Positions 37,423-46,359 of a DNA stretch of 64,000 nucleotides are shown here, piece by piece. The notes below the pieces were generated by a model that did not search any database, was not told the origin of the DNA, and saw only the letters and a list, made by a program, of their open reading frames with translations. Positions within the stretch are counted from its first letter, which is position 1. Every line of letters begins with the position of its first letter. The DNA is from Planctomycetaceae bacterium (lineage in GTDB: Bacteria > Planctomycetota > Planctomycetia > Pirellulales > Lacipirellulaceae): positions 186,001-250,000 of the forward strand of contig PABB01000067.1 in NCBI GenBank assembly GCA_002702655.1. Reading direction: 5' to 3'. The translations under genes were made by a program, and so were the position numbers.

Positions 37423-37452
37423 TTGCTCGCCACAGTAGTATTACGCTATATT
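37423..37452 (+). promoter_or_regulatory. promoter of the PEP-CTERM gene
   Basis: TTGCTC at 37423-37428 and TATATT at 37447-37452 are separated by 18 bases. It lies about 38 bases before the ATG at 37490, leaving a leader of roughly 30 nt with GGGGGAGGA as ribosome site. Confidence 0.5.
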
Positions 37453-37489
37453 GCAGGCAGGCAGGGGCGATTCGGGGGAGGATCTCATC

Positions 37490-38314
37490 ATGTTTGCTGT
37501 CTGCTACGAGCGCGCCCGCTTGGCGCTGCTGGCATGTCTCGCGTTGAGCACGCTCGCGGCGTCCGCTGCGGCCCAACCGCCGGACACGCTGCGCGGCTAC
37601 CGGTTCGTGCCGCGGCTCAGCACGCTCAACGAAAGCGGCGGCATCGGCGGGTGGAGCACCGACTTCAAGGTGCTCGGCACGTTTGGCTTGGCCGAGCGGT
37701 GGTCCATTGAGCGACCCGTCTTAAATCACACGATCAGCTTTGTCGATGTCGACGCGTGGGCGGCGCATCCGATTCTGGCGTACGTGCTGAACCTGGACGA
37801 CGTATTGGGGCTGTCGAAGCTCAAGGGCGAAGCGCTCCCGGTGGGGGCGCCGTTTGACGTGTTCAAGTTCACCGGCGAGAACGACCAGGGCGTCCCCGTC
37901 GACCTGTATGCCGCACAAATTGGTCGCTGGCTGCTGCTCAAGGGCGAGACCACCCCGCCGTGCTGCGACTACTTCAAGTACTCGCTGCGGGCCGTGGCCC
38001 GGCAGATGCCGTACGCGGATCTGACCAATGACGGCGTGGTCGATCGAGCGGACTTCGGCGCGTGGGCCGATCGCTACGGTCAGATGGCGCCCCACGACGC
38101 CACCGGCGACGGCAGGTACGGCGGCGGAGATTTCTTGGCGCTGCAGCAGCAGTTGGGCGAAGAACCGCCCGATTTCGCCGCGGCCGATTCGATGCTCGCG
38201 GCGATGATTGCCGCCGGCAGCGCGAACGTGGCGAGCGTCCCCGAACCGTGGGGGCTGGGCCTGGCCGTGGCCGGCGGCGCCGTGCTGGCGGTTGCGCTGC
38301 GTCGCCGTCGCTGA
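37490..38314 (+). CDS. secreted PEP-CTERM protein with dockerin-like loops
   Basis: A 274-residue exported protein. A signal peptide (ending ...AASAAAQ) is followed by a beta-rich unknown domain, two calcium-loop-like repeats (LTNDGVVDRADFGAW and DATGDGRYGGGDF, as in dockerin type I), and the sorting tail VPEPWGLGLAV plus hydrophobic stretch and RRRR. Exosortase should process the tail and place the protein on the cell surface or in matrix. GGGGGAGGA eight bases before the ATG at 37490 sets the start. The N-terminal domain is not recognised. Confidence 0.85.
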   Translation: MFAVCYERARLALLACLALSTLAASAAAQPPDTLRGYRFVPRLSTLNESGGIGGWSTDFKVLGTFGLAERWSIERPVLNHTISFVDVDAWAAHPILAYVLNLDDVLGLSKLKGEALPVGAPFDVFKFTGENDQGVPVDLYAAQIGRWLLLKGETTPPCCDYFKYSLRAVARQMPYADLTNDGVVDRADFGAWADRYGQMAPHDATGDGRYGGGDFLALQQQLGEEPPDFAAADSMLAAMIAAGSANVASVPEPWGLGLAVAGGAVLAVALRRRR

Positions 38315-38349
38315 CGGGGCGACGGTTGTTCTGGCGTGCTATCGGCTCA

Positions 38350-39228
38350 CTATGCGGTCTGCTTCCAGAGTTGCCGCACGAGGTCTTCCCACACCGCCGG
38401 TTTGGCGAGGAACATGCGGTCGCCCAGCGCGCGGGCCGTCGATTGCAGTTGCGTGCGCCGCGCGTCTGCAGCGACAAGCAGTGCCTCGCGCTGCGTGGCG
38501 CTTAGCGGCGCCTGCGGCAGATGCGCTATCAGCACGGCCAAGTCATGATCGGCGCCCAGCAGGCTCGACAGTTCGGACGCGTCGCTCGCCAGCGCCTTCA
38601 TCACTCGCGGCCACAGTCGCCGCATGAGCTGCAGGTGATACCAGTGGTACTTGCCCTGTTTGCGCCACTCGTGAAACCGCTCGGGGCTCGGTCGGTGGTA
38701 CGCGGCTTTCATGTTGCGGCGCGCTTTGTCGTAGATTCTGGCGAAACCGGCTGCCACGGATTTCTTGCCGCCAGCGGGGACGGGCCATGTTTCAATCCGG
38801 TCGGTCAGCGCGACCATGCGATGGCGAAACTCCGTCAGACGCTCCTGCTCCGTCGCGGTTGCCACAGCTCGTTCGCGGCGGAGCGAGTCGACATAGTCGT
38901 GAAACGTGGTTGAGTCGTCGCCGCAATCCGCGGCCGTGCGCAGTCCCTCGTAGGTGTTCAGCATGACGTCCAAGTCGCGCGTGCCCGAGAGCAGCCCGGC
39001 CGCGTCGCGAAGCAGCGCGTCTTCGCGGCGATACCGCTTGCCCATCCCGGGACGGATCAGTCGCAGCACGCCCCGCAGCTTCTTGCACCGTTTGCGAACT
39101 TGATGCACCGTCTTTTCGCGCGGCAGCTGGCCGTCGTCGATTTCGGCCAGCGCGCGAGCGACCTGTTCGCTGGCGATGCGGCGTACTCCGCAGCGAAGCC
39201 GTTCCTGCTTGTAGAATCGAAACGCCAT
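38350..39228 (-). CDS. CHAD-domain protein
   Basis: A 292-residue, strongly basic all-alpha protein. VHQVRKRCKKLRGVLRLI near residue 50 and FHEWRKQGKYHWYHLQLM near 190 are the paired histidine/basic motifs of the CHAD fold, which binds inorganic polyphosphate in known cases. The ATG at 39228 is preferred to a TTG at 39249 because it begins the family-like MAFRFYKQERL. No polyphosphate kinase or CYTH partner is nearby. Confidence 0.85.
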   Translation of the reverse strand: MAFRFYKQERLRCGVRRIASEQVARALAEIDDGQLPREKTVHQVRKRCKKLRGVLRLIRPGMGKRYRREDALLRDAAGLLSGTRDLDVMLNTYEGLRTAADCGDDSTTFHDYVDSLRRERAVATATEQERLTEFRHRMVALTDRIETWPVPAGGKKSVAAGFARIYDKARRNMKAAYHRPSPERFHEWRKQGKYHWYHLQLMRRLWPRVMKALASDASELSSLLGADHDLAVLIAHLPQAPLSATQREALLVAADARRTQLQSTARALGDRMFLAKPAVWEDLVRQLWKQTA

Positions 39229-39387
39229 GCTGTCGAACGCCCCTGCCAATGCGCTGCGTCGGGCGGAACTTCCGTTGCGGAATTCTCCCCCTGGATCTCC
39301 TATCTTACCGTCCGGGAGATCGGGCGACAGCTGCCGGTTGCGGTCTCGGCAGGAGCCAGAAGCGACGGCGTGCCGCTGACGCGCCGC

Positions 39388-40455
39388 TCAGGCGACGAGC
39401 CGCTGATACACGCCTTCCAGCGTGTTCGTATATCGCTGCCACGAAAAGAGTTCCGCCGTGCGCTTCCGCCCGGCGGCGCCCATTCGCTGACGCAACCCAG
39501 CGTCGGTCAGCAGCGTGAGCATGGCCTCGGCCAGAGCGATTGCATCCCGCGGCGGGACCAGCAGCCCCGTCTCGCCGTCGGCCACCGCCTCGATCGCGCC
39601 GCCGGCGCGACAGGCGATCGCCGGTTTGCCGAGCGTGGCCGCTTCGATGTACACCAGCCCGAACGGTTCGCGGTGCGAGGGGAGCGCCAGCACGTCGCAG
39701 GCGTTCATCACGTCGGCCGCATCGCGGCGAAACCCAGTGAATCTCACCCGGTCGGCGAACCCGCCGGCAAACGCGGCCGACCGCAGTTCGGTCTCCAATG
39801 CTCCCCGGCCGACGATCCAGAACTGAGTCCGTGGCGCTTGGGCGAGAACCTGCGGGATCGCCTCGAACAGATCGCGGTAGCCCTTCTTTTCCGACAGATG
39901 GCCGAAGGCGGCCACGACCGGCGTGTCGGGCTCGGCGCCCAGTTCCTCGCGCACGGTCCGGGGGGGACGCGTGGGTTGAAACTCGGCGGGGTCGATCGCG
40001 TTGGGCAGCACGGTGATCCGCTCGGGGTCGACGCCCTGGATAATCAGGTCGTCGGCCACCGCTTGCGAAACGGCCAGCAGGTGCCGCTGCCGTCGGTGCC
40101 ACGCCGCGGAGGTGAACCCATGCACGTGCCCCAACGAGGGCGGCCCGCCCAGCGACTCCAACCAGCCGCACCACCAACTGGCCGTCGACAGGGCCGATTG
40201 GATCAACTGCACCCCGTTGCGCCGGGCCACGCGGCCGATCATCAGCGGTGCGAGCAAGTTGGCCTTGCCTCCAATCGCCGCGGTCTGCGGGTCGACGCCG
40301 TGTCGCTGCATGTCGGCCACGACCGACGAGCCCCGTTTGACCAGCACCGGCAACTCGTGCCCCCGCCCGCGCATGCGGCGAACCATCCGCACCAACTGCG
40401 TCTCGGCCCCTGACATGTGCGACGGGGTGATCACTTGCAGGACGCGAAAGGGCAT
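39388..40455 (-). CDS. GT4-type glycosyltransferase
   Basis: A 355-residue GT-B enzyme. The N-terminal domain opens VLQVITPSHMSGAETQLVR; the C-terminal domain has VAAFGHLSEKKGYRDLFEA, IVGRGALETELR, VRFTGFRRD and the EPFGLVYIEAATLGKPAIA nucleotide-sugar signature (E-x7-E). It transfers a sugar to an unknown acceptor, probably in surface polysaccharide or lipid synthesis. It stands between the CHAD gene and a DUF4254 gene on one strand; the DUF4254 gene, 133 bases upstream, may be its partner. Confidence 0.88.
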   Translation of the reverse strand: MPFRVLQVITPSHMSGAETQLVRMVRRMRGRGHELPVLVKRGSSVVADMQRHGVDPQTAAIGGKANLLAPLMIGRVARRNGVQLIQSALSTASWWCGWLESLGGPPSLGHVHGFTSAAWHRRQRHLLAVSQAVADDLIIQGVDPERITVLPNAIDPAEFQPTRPPRTVREELGAEPDTPVVAAFGHLSEKKGYRDLFEAIPQVLAQAPRTQFWIVGRGALETELRSAAFAGGFADRVRFTGFRRDAADVMNACDVLALPSHREPFGLVYIEAATLGKPAIACRAGGAIEAVADGETGLLVPPRDAIALAEAMLTLLTDAGLRQRMGAAGRKRTAELFSWQRYTNTLEGVYQRLVA

Positions 40456-40587
40456 GGGGGCTGCGCCGAGGGTTACCAGTTACCGGTGATCAGTGAACGG
40501 TGACGGCAAGTGCGGACGCCACGACCATGCACTGGTCACTGGTAACCGATCGCCGATCACCCGCGCAGCGCCTTTCGCGCAGCGCCG

Positions 40588-41205
40588 CTACGCCGCTTTC
40601 TTGTCGCGGGCGTACAGATACGGGTTGAGCGTCGCGTCGTTGTACATCTTCATCTGGCGGTAGACTTTCAGCACTTTGCGTCCGGCGAAGATGTCCTGAA
40701 TCAGCTCGACCAGCGAGTTGGCCAGGTCGGATCGCTGCAGGCGGCAGCGCTCCAGCCGCTCGGTCACCTTCTGCACGTGAGCGGCGCCGACGTCGTCGCG
40801 GTCCAACTGTTCTTTCAGGTGGTAGATCCGCAGCGACATGATCGACAGGCGGTCGATCGCGCTGCCGGGGGTTTCAGTGTTCAGCCGGGCGCCGCGTTGC
40901 GGCATGATGCTTTGCTGGAACAGGCAATCAATCAGCGCTTCGTCGATTCGCTCGATCCAGTCGTTGCGCTTCTGGTTGTAGCCGTCGATGGCCCGCTTCA
41001 CCATCGCGATCCGCTGGTCGCTGACATCGGGACTGCGGGCGATGTCTTCCTCGTGCCACAGCAGGAAATTGTATTGGTGCTGCTGGCAGACGACGCCGAG
41101 GATGTCGTCGTATGAATTGTCGGGATCCTGCTCGTGCCACAGCGCCACGGTCTCGCGGTGCAGGCGGAGAACGGAGTCGACGAACTTTCTGGGTTCAAGA
41201 ATCAT
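40588..41205 (-). CDS. DUF4254 protein
   Basis: A 205-residue soluble helical protein of the DUF4254 type, recognised by the [33 protein letters not shown]-like opening (residues 20-52, kept short here), [16 protein letters not shown] and a C-terminal [16 protein letters not shown]. Homologues often lie beside LPS glycosyltransferases, as here. Its biochemical role is not known. The ATG at 41205 has AAGGA 12 bases upstream; the longer frame is not family-like. Confidence 0.8.
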   Translation of the reverse strand: MILEPRKFVDSVLRLHRETVALWHEQDPDNSYDDILGVVCQQHQYNFLLWHEEDIARSPDVSDQRIAMVKRAIDGYNQKRNDWIERIDEALIDCLFQQSIMPQRGARLNTETPGSAIDRLSIMSLRIYHLKEQLDRDDVGAAHVQKVTERLERCRLQRSDLANSLVELIQDIFAGRKVLKVYRQMKMYNDATLNPYLYARDKKAA

Positions 41206-41421
41206 GCAAGCGATCCTTCGCGGCAGACGGGGGCAGTGTCGTAGCGGAGCCTTGGCCATTGGTGGGGCCACGCGGGGCGCCGAATCGGGGGCGGGAGTGT
41301 AGAAAGTCCCGCCGGGGCCGCCAAGGGAACCTCGTCCGCCATTGGCACACTCAGACTGGGCAGTTCTCCTGCCGCCTGCGGTCGCCGGCAGGTTTGCCTA
41401 CTGCGATTCGGCCGGCGCGGC

Positions 41422-41427
41422 TAGAAT
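41422..41427 (+). promoter_or_regulatory. -10 element for a probable leaderless transcript
   Basis: TAGAAT at 41422-41427 ends six bases before the ATG at 41434, so transcription would begin on or next to the start codon. No -35 close to consensus and no SD sequence is present. A leaderless mRNA is therefore likely but untested. Confidence 0.4.
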
Positions 41428-41433
41428 ACAGGC

Positions 41434-42465
41434 ATGTTGCCACGAATTCCCAACTTGCTTTCGCGTCGATGGATTGCGCTGCTGGCGCCGGCCGTGCTAG
41501 CAGCTGCGTCGATGTCGCCCGCTCACGCTGCGGATGCGGTCCCAACCGCCACTGCCAGCCCAGCCGCGGTCACGAGCGAGTTCGACGGTCAGCGGGCGTT
41601 TGGCTATCTGAAGAGTCTGTGCGCTCTGGGGCCGCGGTACAGCGGCTCGCCCGGCATGCAGCAGCAGCAGGCGCTCATCGCCGCGCACATGCAAGAGCTG
41701 GGGCTGCAGGTCGAGCGGCAGGAGTTCGACGGCCCGCGCGGCCGCCGCGGCGCCACGCCGATGGCCAATTTGATCGTGTCGCTCAACCCGGCGGCCAAGG
41801 AGCGGATCATCCTGTGCGCCCACTACGACACGCGCCCCCGCCCCGATCGCGATCCCAATCCACGGCTGCGCACGCGCGGCAAGTTCGTCGGCGCCAACGA
41901 CGGCGCCAGCGGCACGGCTGCTTTGATGGAACTGGCCCAGCACCTGCGCGGCGTCGGCGGACGGCGCGGCGTCGACTTGGTGTTCTTCGACGGCGAGGAA
42001 TTCGTCTTCACGCAACGCGATCGGTACTTCCTGGGCAGCGAACATTTCGCGCGGCAGTACCGCGACGAGCCCCCGCAACACAAATACGCAGCGGCCGTGT
42101 TGCTGGACATGATCGCCGACAAACGCCTGGGCATCAAATACGACGGCTTCAGCAATCGTTGGAGCGATTCGCGACCCCTGGTCGACGAGATCTGGGACAC
42201 GGCTCGCAAATTGGGCGTGTGGGAGTTCACTCGCAGCGAGTGGCCCACCGCCGTGAGCGACGATCATCTGGCGCTGCACAACATCGCCAAGATCCCCGCT
42301 TGCGACATCATCGACTTCGCTTATCCCGATCCGCTCAACAGCTTCTGGCACACGACCGCCGACGTGCCGGAGAACTGCTCGGCCGAATCGCTGGGCAAGG
42401 TCGGCCGGGTCGTGCTCACGTGGGTCCGCGGGCGGTTGGGCGTTGCGGGCGGTGACTCGCCATGA
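41434..42465 (+). CDS. secreted M28-family enzyme, glutaminyl-peptide cyclotransferase-like
   Basis: A 343-residue exported protein with a signal peptide (MLPRIPNLLSRRW...AHA). The zinc-peptidase fold shows HYDTR, GANDGASGTAALMELA, VFFDGEEF, LLDMIADK and a late FWHTTADVPENCS. The last two motifs, with DDHLALHNIAKIPACDIIDF, match glutaminyl cyclases more than aminopeptidases. It would convert N-terminal Gln to pyroglutamate on exported proteins. The stop overlaps the next start (ATGA), so they are co-translated. Confidence 0.85.
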   Translation: MLPRIPNLLSRRWIALLAPAVLAAASMSPAHAADAVPTATASPAAVTSEFDGQRAFGYLKSLCALGPRYSGSPGMQQQQALIAAHMQELGLQVERQEFDGPRGRRGATPMANLIVSLNPAAKERIILCAHYDTRPRPDRDPNPRLRTRGKFVGANDGASGTAALMELAQHLRGVGGRRGVDLVFFDGEEFVFTQRDRYFLGSEHFARQYRDEPPQHKYAAAVLLDMIADKRLGIKYDGFSNRWSDSRPLVDEIWDTARKLGVWEFTRSEWPTAVSDDHLALHNIAKIPACDIIDFAYPDPLNSFWHTTADVPENCSAESLGKVGRVVLTWVRGRLGVAGGDSP

Positions 42466-42878
42466 TCGCCGCGCGGATCGTCGGCGGAGCCACTCTGGCG
42501 GTGGCCAGCGTGATGCTGTGGGGCCATTGGCAACGTCAGCAGGAATTGGCGCGCGACGCCCCCCAGGATCCCCGGGCGGCGGATTTCGCGTGGCGACAAG
42601 CCCGCCGCCGGGCGCGCGGCACGGCCCTGATGGCGGCGATTGGCGGGGCGATCATGCTGGCCGATCGCGTGCCCCGCAACGCCTGGGCGATCTCTGCGTA
42701 CCTGTTCGGTTTGCTGGGGGCGACCATCGTGCTGGCGCTGTTCGGATTGGCGGACTGGCGGGCGTCGCAGGCGTTTCACCACTGCGAGTCGGTCGACCTG
42801 CTCCGCGCGCACCTGGCCGAGCACATCAAACGCCACGAGCACCGATCGCCCGACGGCGATGCCGAGCAGCAGTCGTAG
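42462..42878 (+). CDS. small membrane protein coupled to the cyclase gene
   Basis: A 138-residue protein with hydrophobic stretches near residues 5-20, 55-68 and 75-95 and a charged C-terminal tail. Its ATG overlaps the upstream stop by four bases (ATGA), showing translational coupling. No family is recognised; its coupling suggests a common role with the cyclase at the membrane. Confidence 0.75.
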   Translation: MIAARIVGGATLAVASVMLWGHWQRQQELARDAPQDPRAADFAWRQARRRARGTALMAAIGGAIMLADRVPRNAWAISAYLFGLLGATIVLALFGLADWRASQAFHHCESVDLLRAHLAEHIKRHEHRSPDGDAEQQS

Positions 42879-42951
42879 GTCAGGCTTTCCAGCCTGACGC
42901 GAGGTTTCTTCGAGTGTGCCTGGCGACGAAACGCGGTCTTTGAAAATCCGT

Positions 42952-43020
42952 GTGCCACGGCTCTGCGAGCCGTGCGAACACCGCAAAGCACAGCGACAAG
43001 GCACGGCTCACAGAGCCGCA
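42952..43020. repeat. palindromic repeat, family B, third copy
   Basis: GTGCCACGGCTCTGCGAGCC at 42952 on and inverted GGCACGGCTCACAGAGCCGC ending at 43020. The arms match the copy at 8256-8327 while the centre differs. It opens a repeat-rich gap of about 490 bases between two membrane protein genes. Confidence 0.8.
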
Positions 43021-43097
43021 GCGGGCGCTGTCGCTCGTGCGGGGATGGCGGCCCGACCATGCTGCCGGTAGCATAAACCCTGCCTGATTCACGCGTC

Positions 43098-43318
43098 CGG
43101 CGGCCACATCGCACCGTCCCAGCGGGACGATTGAAAGTAGCCCAGCGATTCATCGCTGGGTCATAGCGCACATGCGAATCGGGAGTCCCGACAGGGACGG
43201 CTGACAACGTCGCGGCTGACACTGAGTCGTCCCGGACGGGACTTCGTGCGGTCGCTGGCGGATTTCCCAGCGATGAATCGCTGGGCTATGATCGTATCCT
43301 CCCTCCGGGAGGAGATTT
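43098..43318. repeat. compound palindromic repeat, family C
   Basis: Two 20-bp perfect palindromes, CCCAGCGATTCATCGCTGGG (43141-43160) and CCCAGCGATGAATCGCTGGG (43266-43285), flank three short hairpins of the form GTCCC-x-GGGAC. Outer sequence ends with TCCTCCCTCCGGGAGGA near 43310. The whole looks like a mobile or REP-like element with an inverted layout and no coding capacity. Confidence 0.6.
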
Positions 43319-43368
43319 GAAATGTGGGTCACAACAACCTGCTGACCCTCCGCTCACTCAGCATTCGC

Positions 43369-44025
43369 ATGCTTCCCGACCCGCTACGACTGGCGATCGC
43401 CCTGGTGCCGCTGGGGGCGTATTTCGTGCTGATCGGCCTGCTCAACGCGCGCCGCAAGCCGTTTGTCACCTCGGGCGGCAGCGACCTGGCCGCACTGGGG
43501 GCCGCCGCGTCGGGGCTGGTGCTGGTGGGGCCGATCGACCTGTTCCGCCCCGAGGCCGCGTCCGCCGAGTTCGGACGGTACGTGTGGCTGTTTCTGCTGG
43601 TGTTCTACTGGCTGTGGGTGTGGCTGGCCGTGCTGCTGGGCCGACCCCGGCTGGTGATCTACAACATCAGCGGCGAGGAGCTACGGCCGCTGCTCGCCGA
43701 GGCCGCCCGGCAAATCGATCCGCAATCGCGGTGGGCCGGCGACAGCCTGGCCCTGCCGTCGCTGGGCGTGCAATTGCACGTGGAAAGCTGGGACGTCATG
43801 CGGCACGTGTCGCTGGTGTCCAATGGCAGTCGGCAAAGCATCGACGGCTGGCGACAATTGTCCGCAGCGCTGCGCGACCGGCTGGGCCAACTGCAGGTCA
43901 GCCGCAACCCCCGCGCCCTGGGCCTGCTGGTCATCGCCGCGGCGCTGATCGGCATCAGCATCACGCACATGCTCAACCACCCCGACCGCGTCGCGCAGGC
44001 GGTCGAAGAGATGTTCAGCCTGTAG
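43369..44025 (+). CDS. membrane protein of unknown function
   Basis: A 218-residue protein: three hydrophobic stretches (about residues 5-25, 38-58 and 68-90), a soluble middle of about 90 residues (LVIYNISGEELRPLLAEAA on), and a last membrane segment near 188-205. Homologous proteins are not recognised. The ATG at 43369 is preferred to the GTG at 43324 since it places helix 1 at the N-terminus. Confidence 0.7.
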   Translation: MLPDPLRLAIALVPLGAYFVLIGLLNARRKPFVTSGGSDLAALGAAASGLVLVGPIDLFRPEAASAEFGRYVWLFLLVFYWLWVWLAVLLGRPRLVIYNISGEELRPLLAEAARQIDPQSRWAGDSLALPSLGVQLHVESWDVMRHVSLVSNGSRQSIDGWRQLSAALRDRLGQLQVSRNPRALGLLVIAAALIGISITHMLNHPDRVAQAVEEMFSL

Positions 44026-44265
44026 CGATCAAAGCGACCGTCGCTGCCATCGCCATTCTTGACGTGGTCGCACACTGTGCAGCATGGCTCGGGGGCAGCC
44101 AGGCCCCGGTCGCTGTCTGGCCAAGCGCAGTGAGTTTTGCTCGTTCCCGGCCGCACCGACCCCGCAGCTGTTAATTCCCGTGCGGATTGCCAGTTGGCAC
44201 CGGGCGACGCGGAGCCGATCCACAGTCGCGACCAAGCCCCTCAAGACATCATTCGGGAGGAAGCA

Positions 44266-44481
44266 ATGAGCGAGACGACCCACACGACCAATTGGCCTGA
44301 TTTGGCTATCGGACTGTACGATCGGCTGACAGGTCGCAATGCCGAGATTACTTACGATTTCAACCAGCTCCAGGTGCAGGTGCCCAGCGGCGTCGGCGAG
44401 CAAGCCGAGCACGCCCAGTGGGTGCTCAACGGCGCCATGACGATCCGCACCAGCGAAGGAGCCGACCGCCCAAACTCGTGA
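44266..44481 (+). CDS. small acidic protein of unknown function
   Basis: A 71-residue soluble protein starting MSETTHTTNWPDLAIGLYD. GGGAGG stands five bases before the ATG, an excellent ribosome site, so the small gene is likely real. It reads YDFNQLQVQVPSG, probably beta strands. It ends overlapping the next gene (TGATG). No family is recognised. Confidence 0.65.
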   Translation: MSETTHTTNWPDLAIGLYDRLTGRNAEITYDFNQLQVQVPSGVGEQAEHAQWVLNGAMTIRTSEGADRPNS

Positions 44482-44735
44482 TGGCCGGTCGGGTGACTGC
44501 CGTCATCGCGGACCGGTCGTTGGACATTGAGGGCTCCGAGAGCGTGATCACCGTCGGCGGGCCGTGGAGCGCCGGCTGGAAGCTGTTCCGCCGATGCCGC
44601 GGCGCCCTGCGGCCACTGCAGGCGTTTGCCGCTCACGCCGGTTTGGCCATCGAGTTTCGAGTGACGCCGCGATTGCGTTACCAAATCGCTCCACAGAGAC
44701 AGTTTCGCCTGGCGTCGAAACCCCCGAGCGGCTGA
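44481..44735 (+). CDS. small basic protein, translationally coupled
   Basis: An 84-residue basic protein starting one base inside the previous stop codon (TGATG), so the pair is one unit. It alternates hydrophobic and polar residues early (MAGRVTAVIADRSLDIEG) and ends in an arginine-rich part. No signal peptide or membrane segment, no recognised family. Confidence 0.55.
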   Translation: MAGRVTAVIADRSLDIEGSESVITVGGPWSAGWKLFRRCRGALRPLQAFAAHAGLAIEFRVTPRLRYQIAPQRQFRLASKPPSG

Positions 44736-44814
44736 GTGCAACGCGCGAAACATCGCGTACGTGATCGCGCTCGACTCGCCCGCCGCCGCCCTCCTCCACC
44801 TCGCGCGAGTTCCA

Positions 44815-46359
44815 ATGAGCAAGACTGTCCGCGTTCCAGAGCGAGTCCTGCTAACCGGCGCCACCGGCTACGTCGGCGGGCGGCTGGCCCCCCGTCTGCT
44901 CGAGCAGGGCTACGAAGTCGTCTGCTTGGTGCGCGAGCCGCGCAAGCTGGCCGAGCGTCCCTGGCGCGATGATCCCCGCGTGACCATCGTCGCCGACGAC
45001 CTGAGCGACCCTGCGGCCACGGCCGAGAAGATTCGCGGCTGCCGTCACGCGTATTATCTGATCCACTCGATGGGCGGCCGCGGCGACGACTACCGTGCGA
45101 AGGACCGCCGCCTGGCGGAAGATTTCGCCCAAGCAGCGGCCGCGGCCGACATCCAGCGCATCGTTTACCTCGGCGGCCTCGGCGAGATGGGCGATGGGCT
45201 CAGCGAGCACCTCACATCCCGACGCGAAGTCGAGCACGCCCTCCGCGCCACGGGCGTGCCCGTCACCGCGCTGCGGGCGGCCATGATCATTGGCTCGGGC
45301 TCGGCGTCGTTTGAAATTCTGCGGTACCTTGTCGAACGTCTGCCGGTGATGATCACCCCCAAGTGGGTCAAAACCGAATGCCAGCCGGTCGCCATCGCCG
45401 ACGTGTTGCACTGGCTGGTGACGTGCCTGGCGACGCCCGAAACGACTGGCCGCACGTTGGAGATTGGCGGGCCGGATGTGCTCACTTACCGCGAACTGAT
45501 GCAGGTGGCCGCCGAAGAGTTGCAGCTCAACCGCCGCGTGATCATGCCGGTGCCCGTGTTGACGCCACGACTCAGTTCGGCGTGGATCAGTCTGGTCACG
45601 CCGGTCGATTTCCGACTCGCCCGGGCGTTGGCCGAGGGGCTCAAGAACCGCGTGGTCGTGACCAACGACGCGACGCAAAAACTCATGCCGCGCGACGCAC
45701 TGGGCGTGCGCGAGTCGATCCGCCGCGCGATCGCGCGGACTCACGGCGGGCAGGTCGAAACGCGGTGGTCGGCGGCGGGCCCCATTCCTGGCGATCCCGA
45801 CTGGGCGGGCGGCCGCGTCTTCACCGATCGCCGCACCTGCGACATCGACGCCCCGGCGGCCGACGTGTTTGCCGCGGTCTGCCGCGTGGGCGGCGGTCAC
45901 GGCTGGTACGCCGCCGACGTGCTGTGGCGAATTCGCGGCTGGATGGACCAAGCCGTTGGCGGGCCGGGGTTGCGTCGCGGTCGTCGCCATCCCGAGCTGG
46001 TCGAGTTCGGCGAGGCGCTGGACTTTTGGCGCGTCGTGGGACTGCAGCGCAACAAGTCGCTCCGCCTGCGGGCCGAGATGAAACTGCCCGGCGTGGCCCG
46101 ACTGGAGTTCGAACTGGAGCCGGCGCCGGCCGAGACGCAGGCACAAACGCGGCTGACGATGACCGCCCGCTTCGCGCCGCGGGGGCTCGCGGGGATCGCG
46201 TATTGGTATGCCGTGCTGCCGTTTCACGCGGTCGTGTTCAACGGCATGCTCAAGGGCATCCGCCGCGCCGCGGAATCGGGGGAGATGACGGAGTCGACCG
46301 AGACTCGCCCCGCCGCCGCGCCGCCCGCATCAGATCATGCGCTGGCTTCTCACTCCTGA
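44815..46359 (+). CDS. NAD(P)-binding SDR fused to a DUF2867-like domain
   Basis: A 514-residue two-domain protein. Residues 5-310 form an atypical SDR with TGATGYVGGRLAPRLL, YYLIHSMGG (typical of this group), and GGLGEMGDGLSEHL. Residues 335-490 match the DUF2867 type (start-like, with FAAVCRVGGGHGWYAADVLW and LWRIRGWMD). The fusion is common in bacteria, including E. coli YbjT-like proteins, without an established substrate. The ATG at 44815 gives the normal N-terminus. Its 3' end overlaps the last ten bases of the opposite-strand permease gene. Confidence 0.85.
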   Translation: MSKTVRVPERVLLTGATGYVGGRLAPRLLEQGYEVVCLVREPRKLAERPWRDDPRVTIVADDLSDPAATAEKIRGCRHAYYLIHSMGGRGDDYRAKDRRLAEDFAQAAAAADIQRIVYLGGLGEMGDGLSEHLTSRREVEHALRATGVPVTALRAAMIIGSGSASFEILRYLVERLPVMITPKWVKTECQPVAIADVLHWLVTCLATPETTGRTLEIGGPDVLTYRELMQVAAEELQLNRRVIMPVPVLTPRLSSAWISLVTPVDFRLARALAEGLKNRVVVTNDATQKLMPRDALGVRESIRRAIARTHGGQVETRWSAAGPIPGDPDWAGGRVFTDRRTCDIDAPAADVFAAVCRVGGGHGWYAADVLWRIRGWMDQAVGGPGLRRGRRHPELVEFGEALDFWRVVGLQRNKSLRLRAEMKLPGVARLEFELEPAPAETQAQTRLTMTARFAPRGLAGIAYWYAVLPFHAVVFNGMLKGIRRAAESGEMTESTETRPAAAPPASDHALASHS

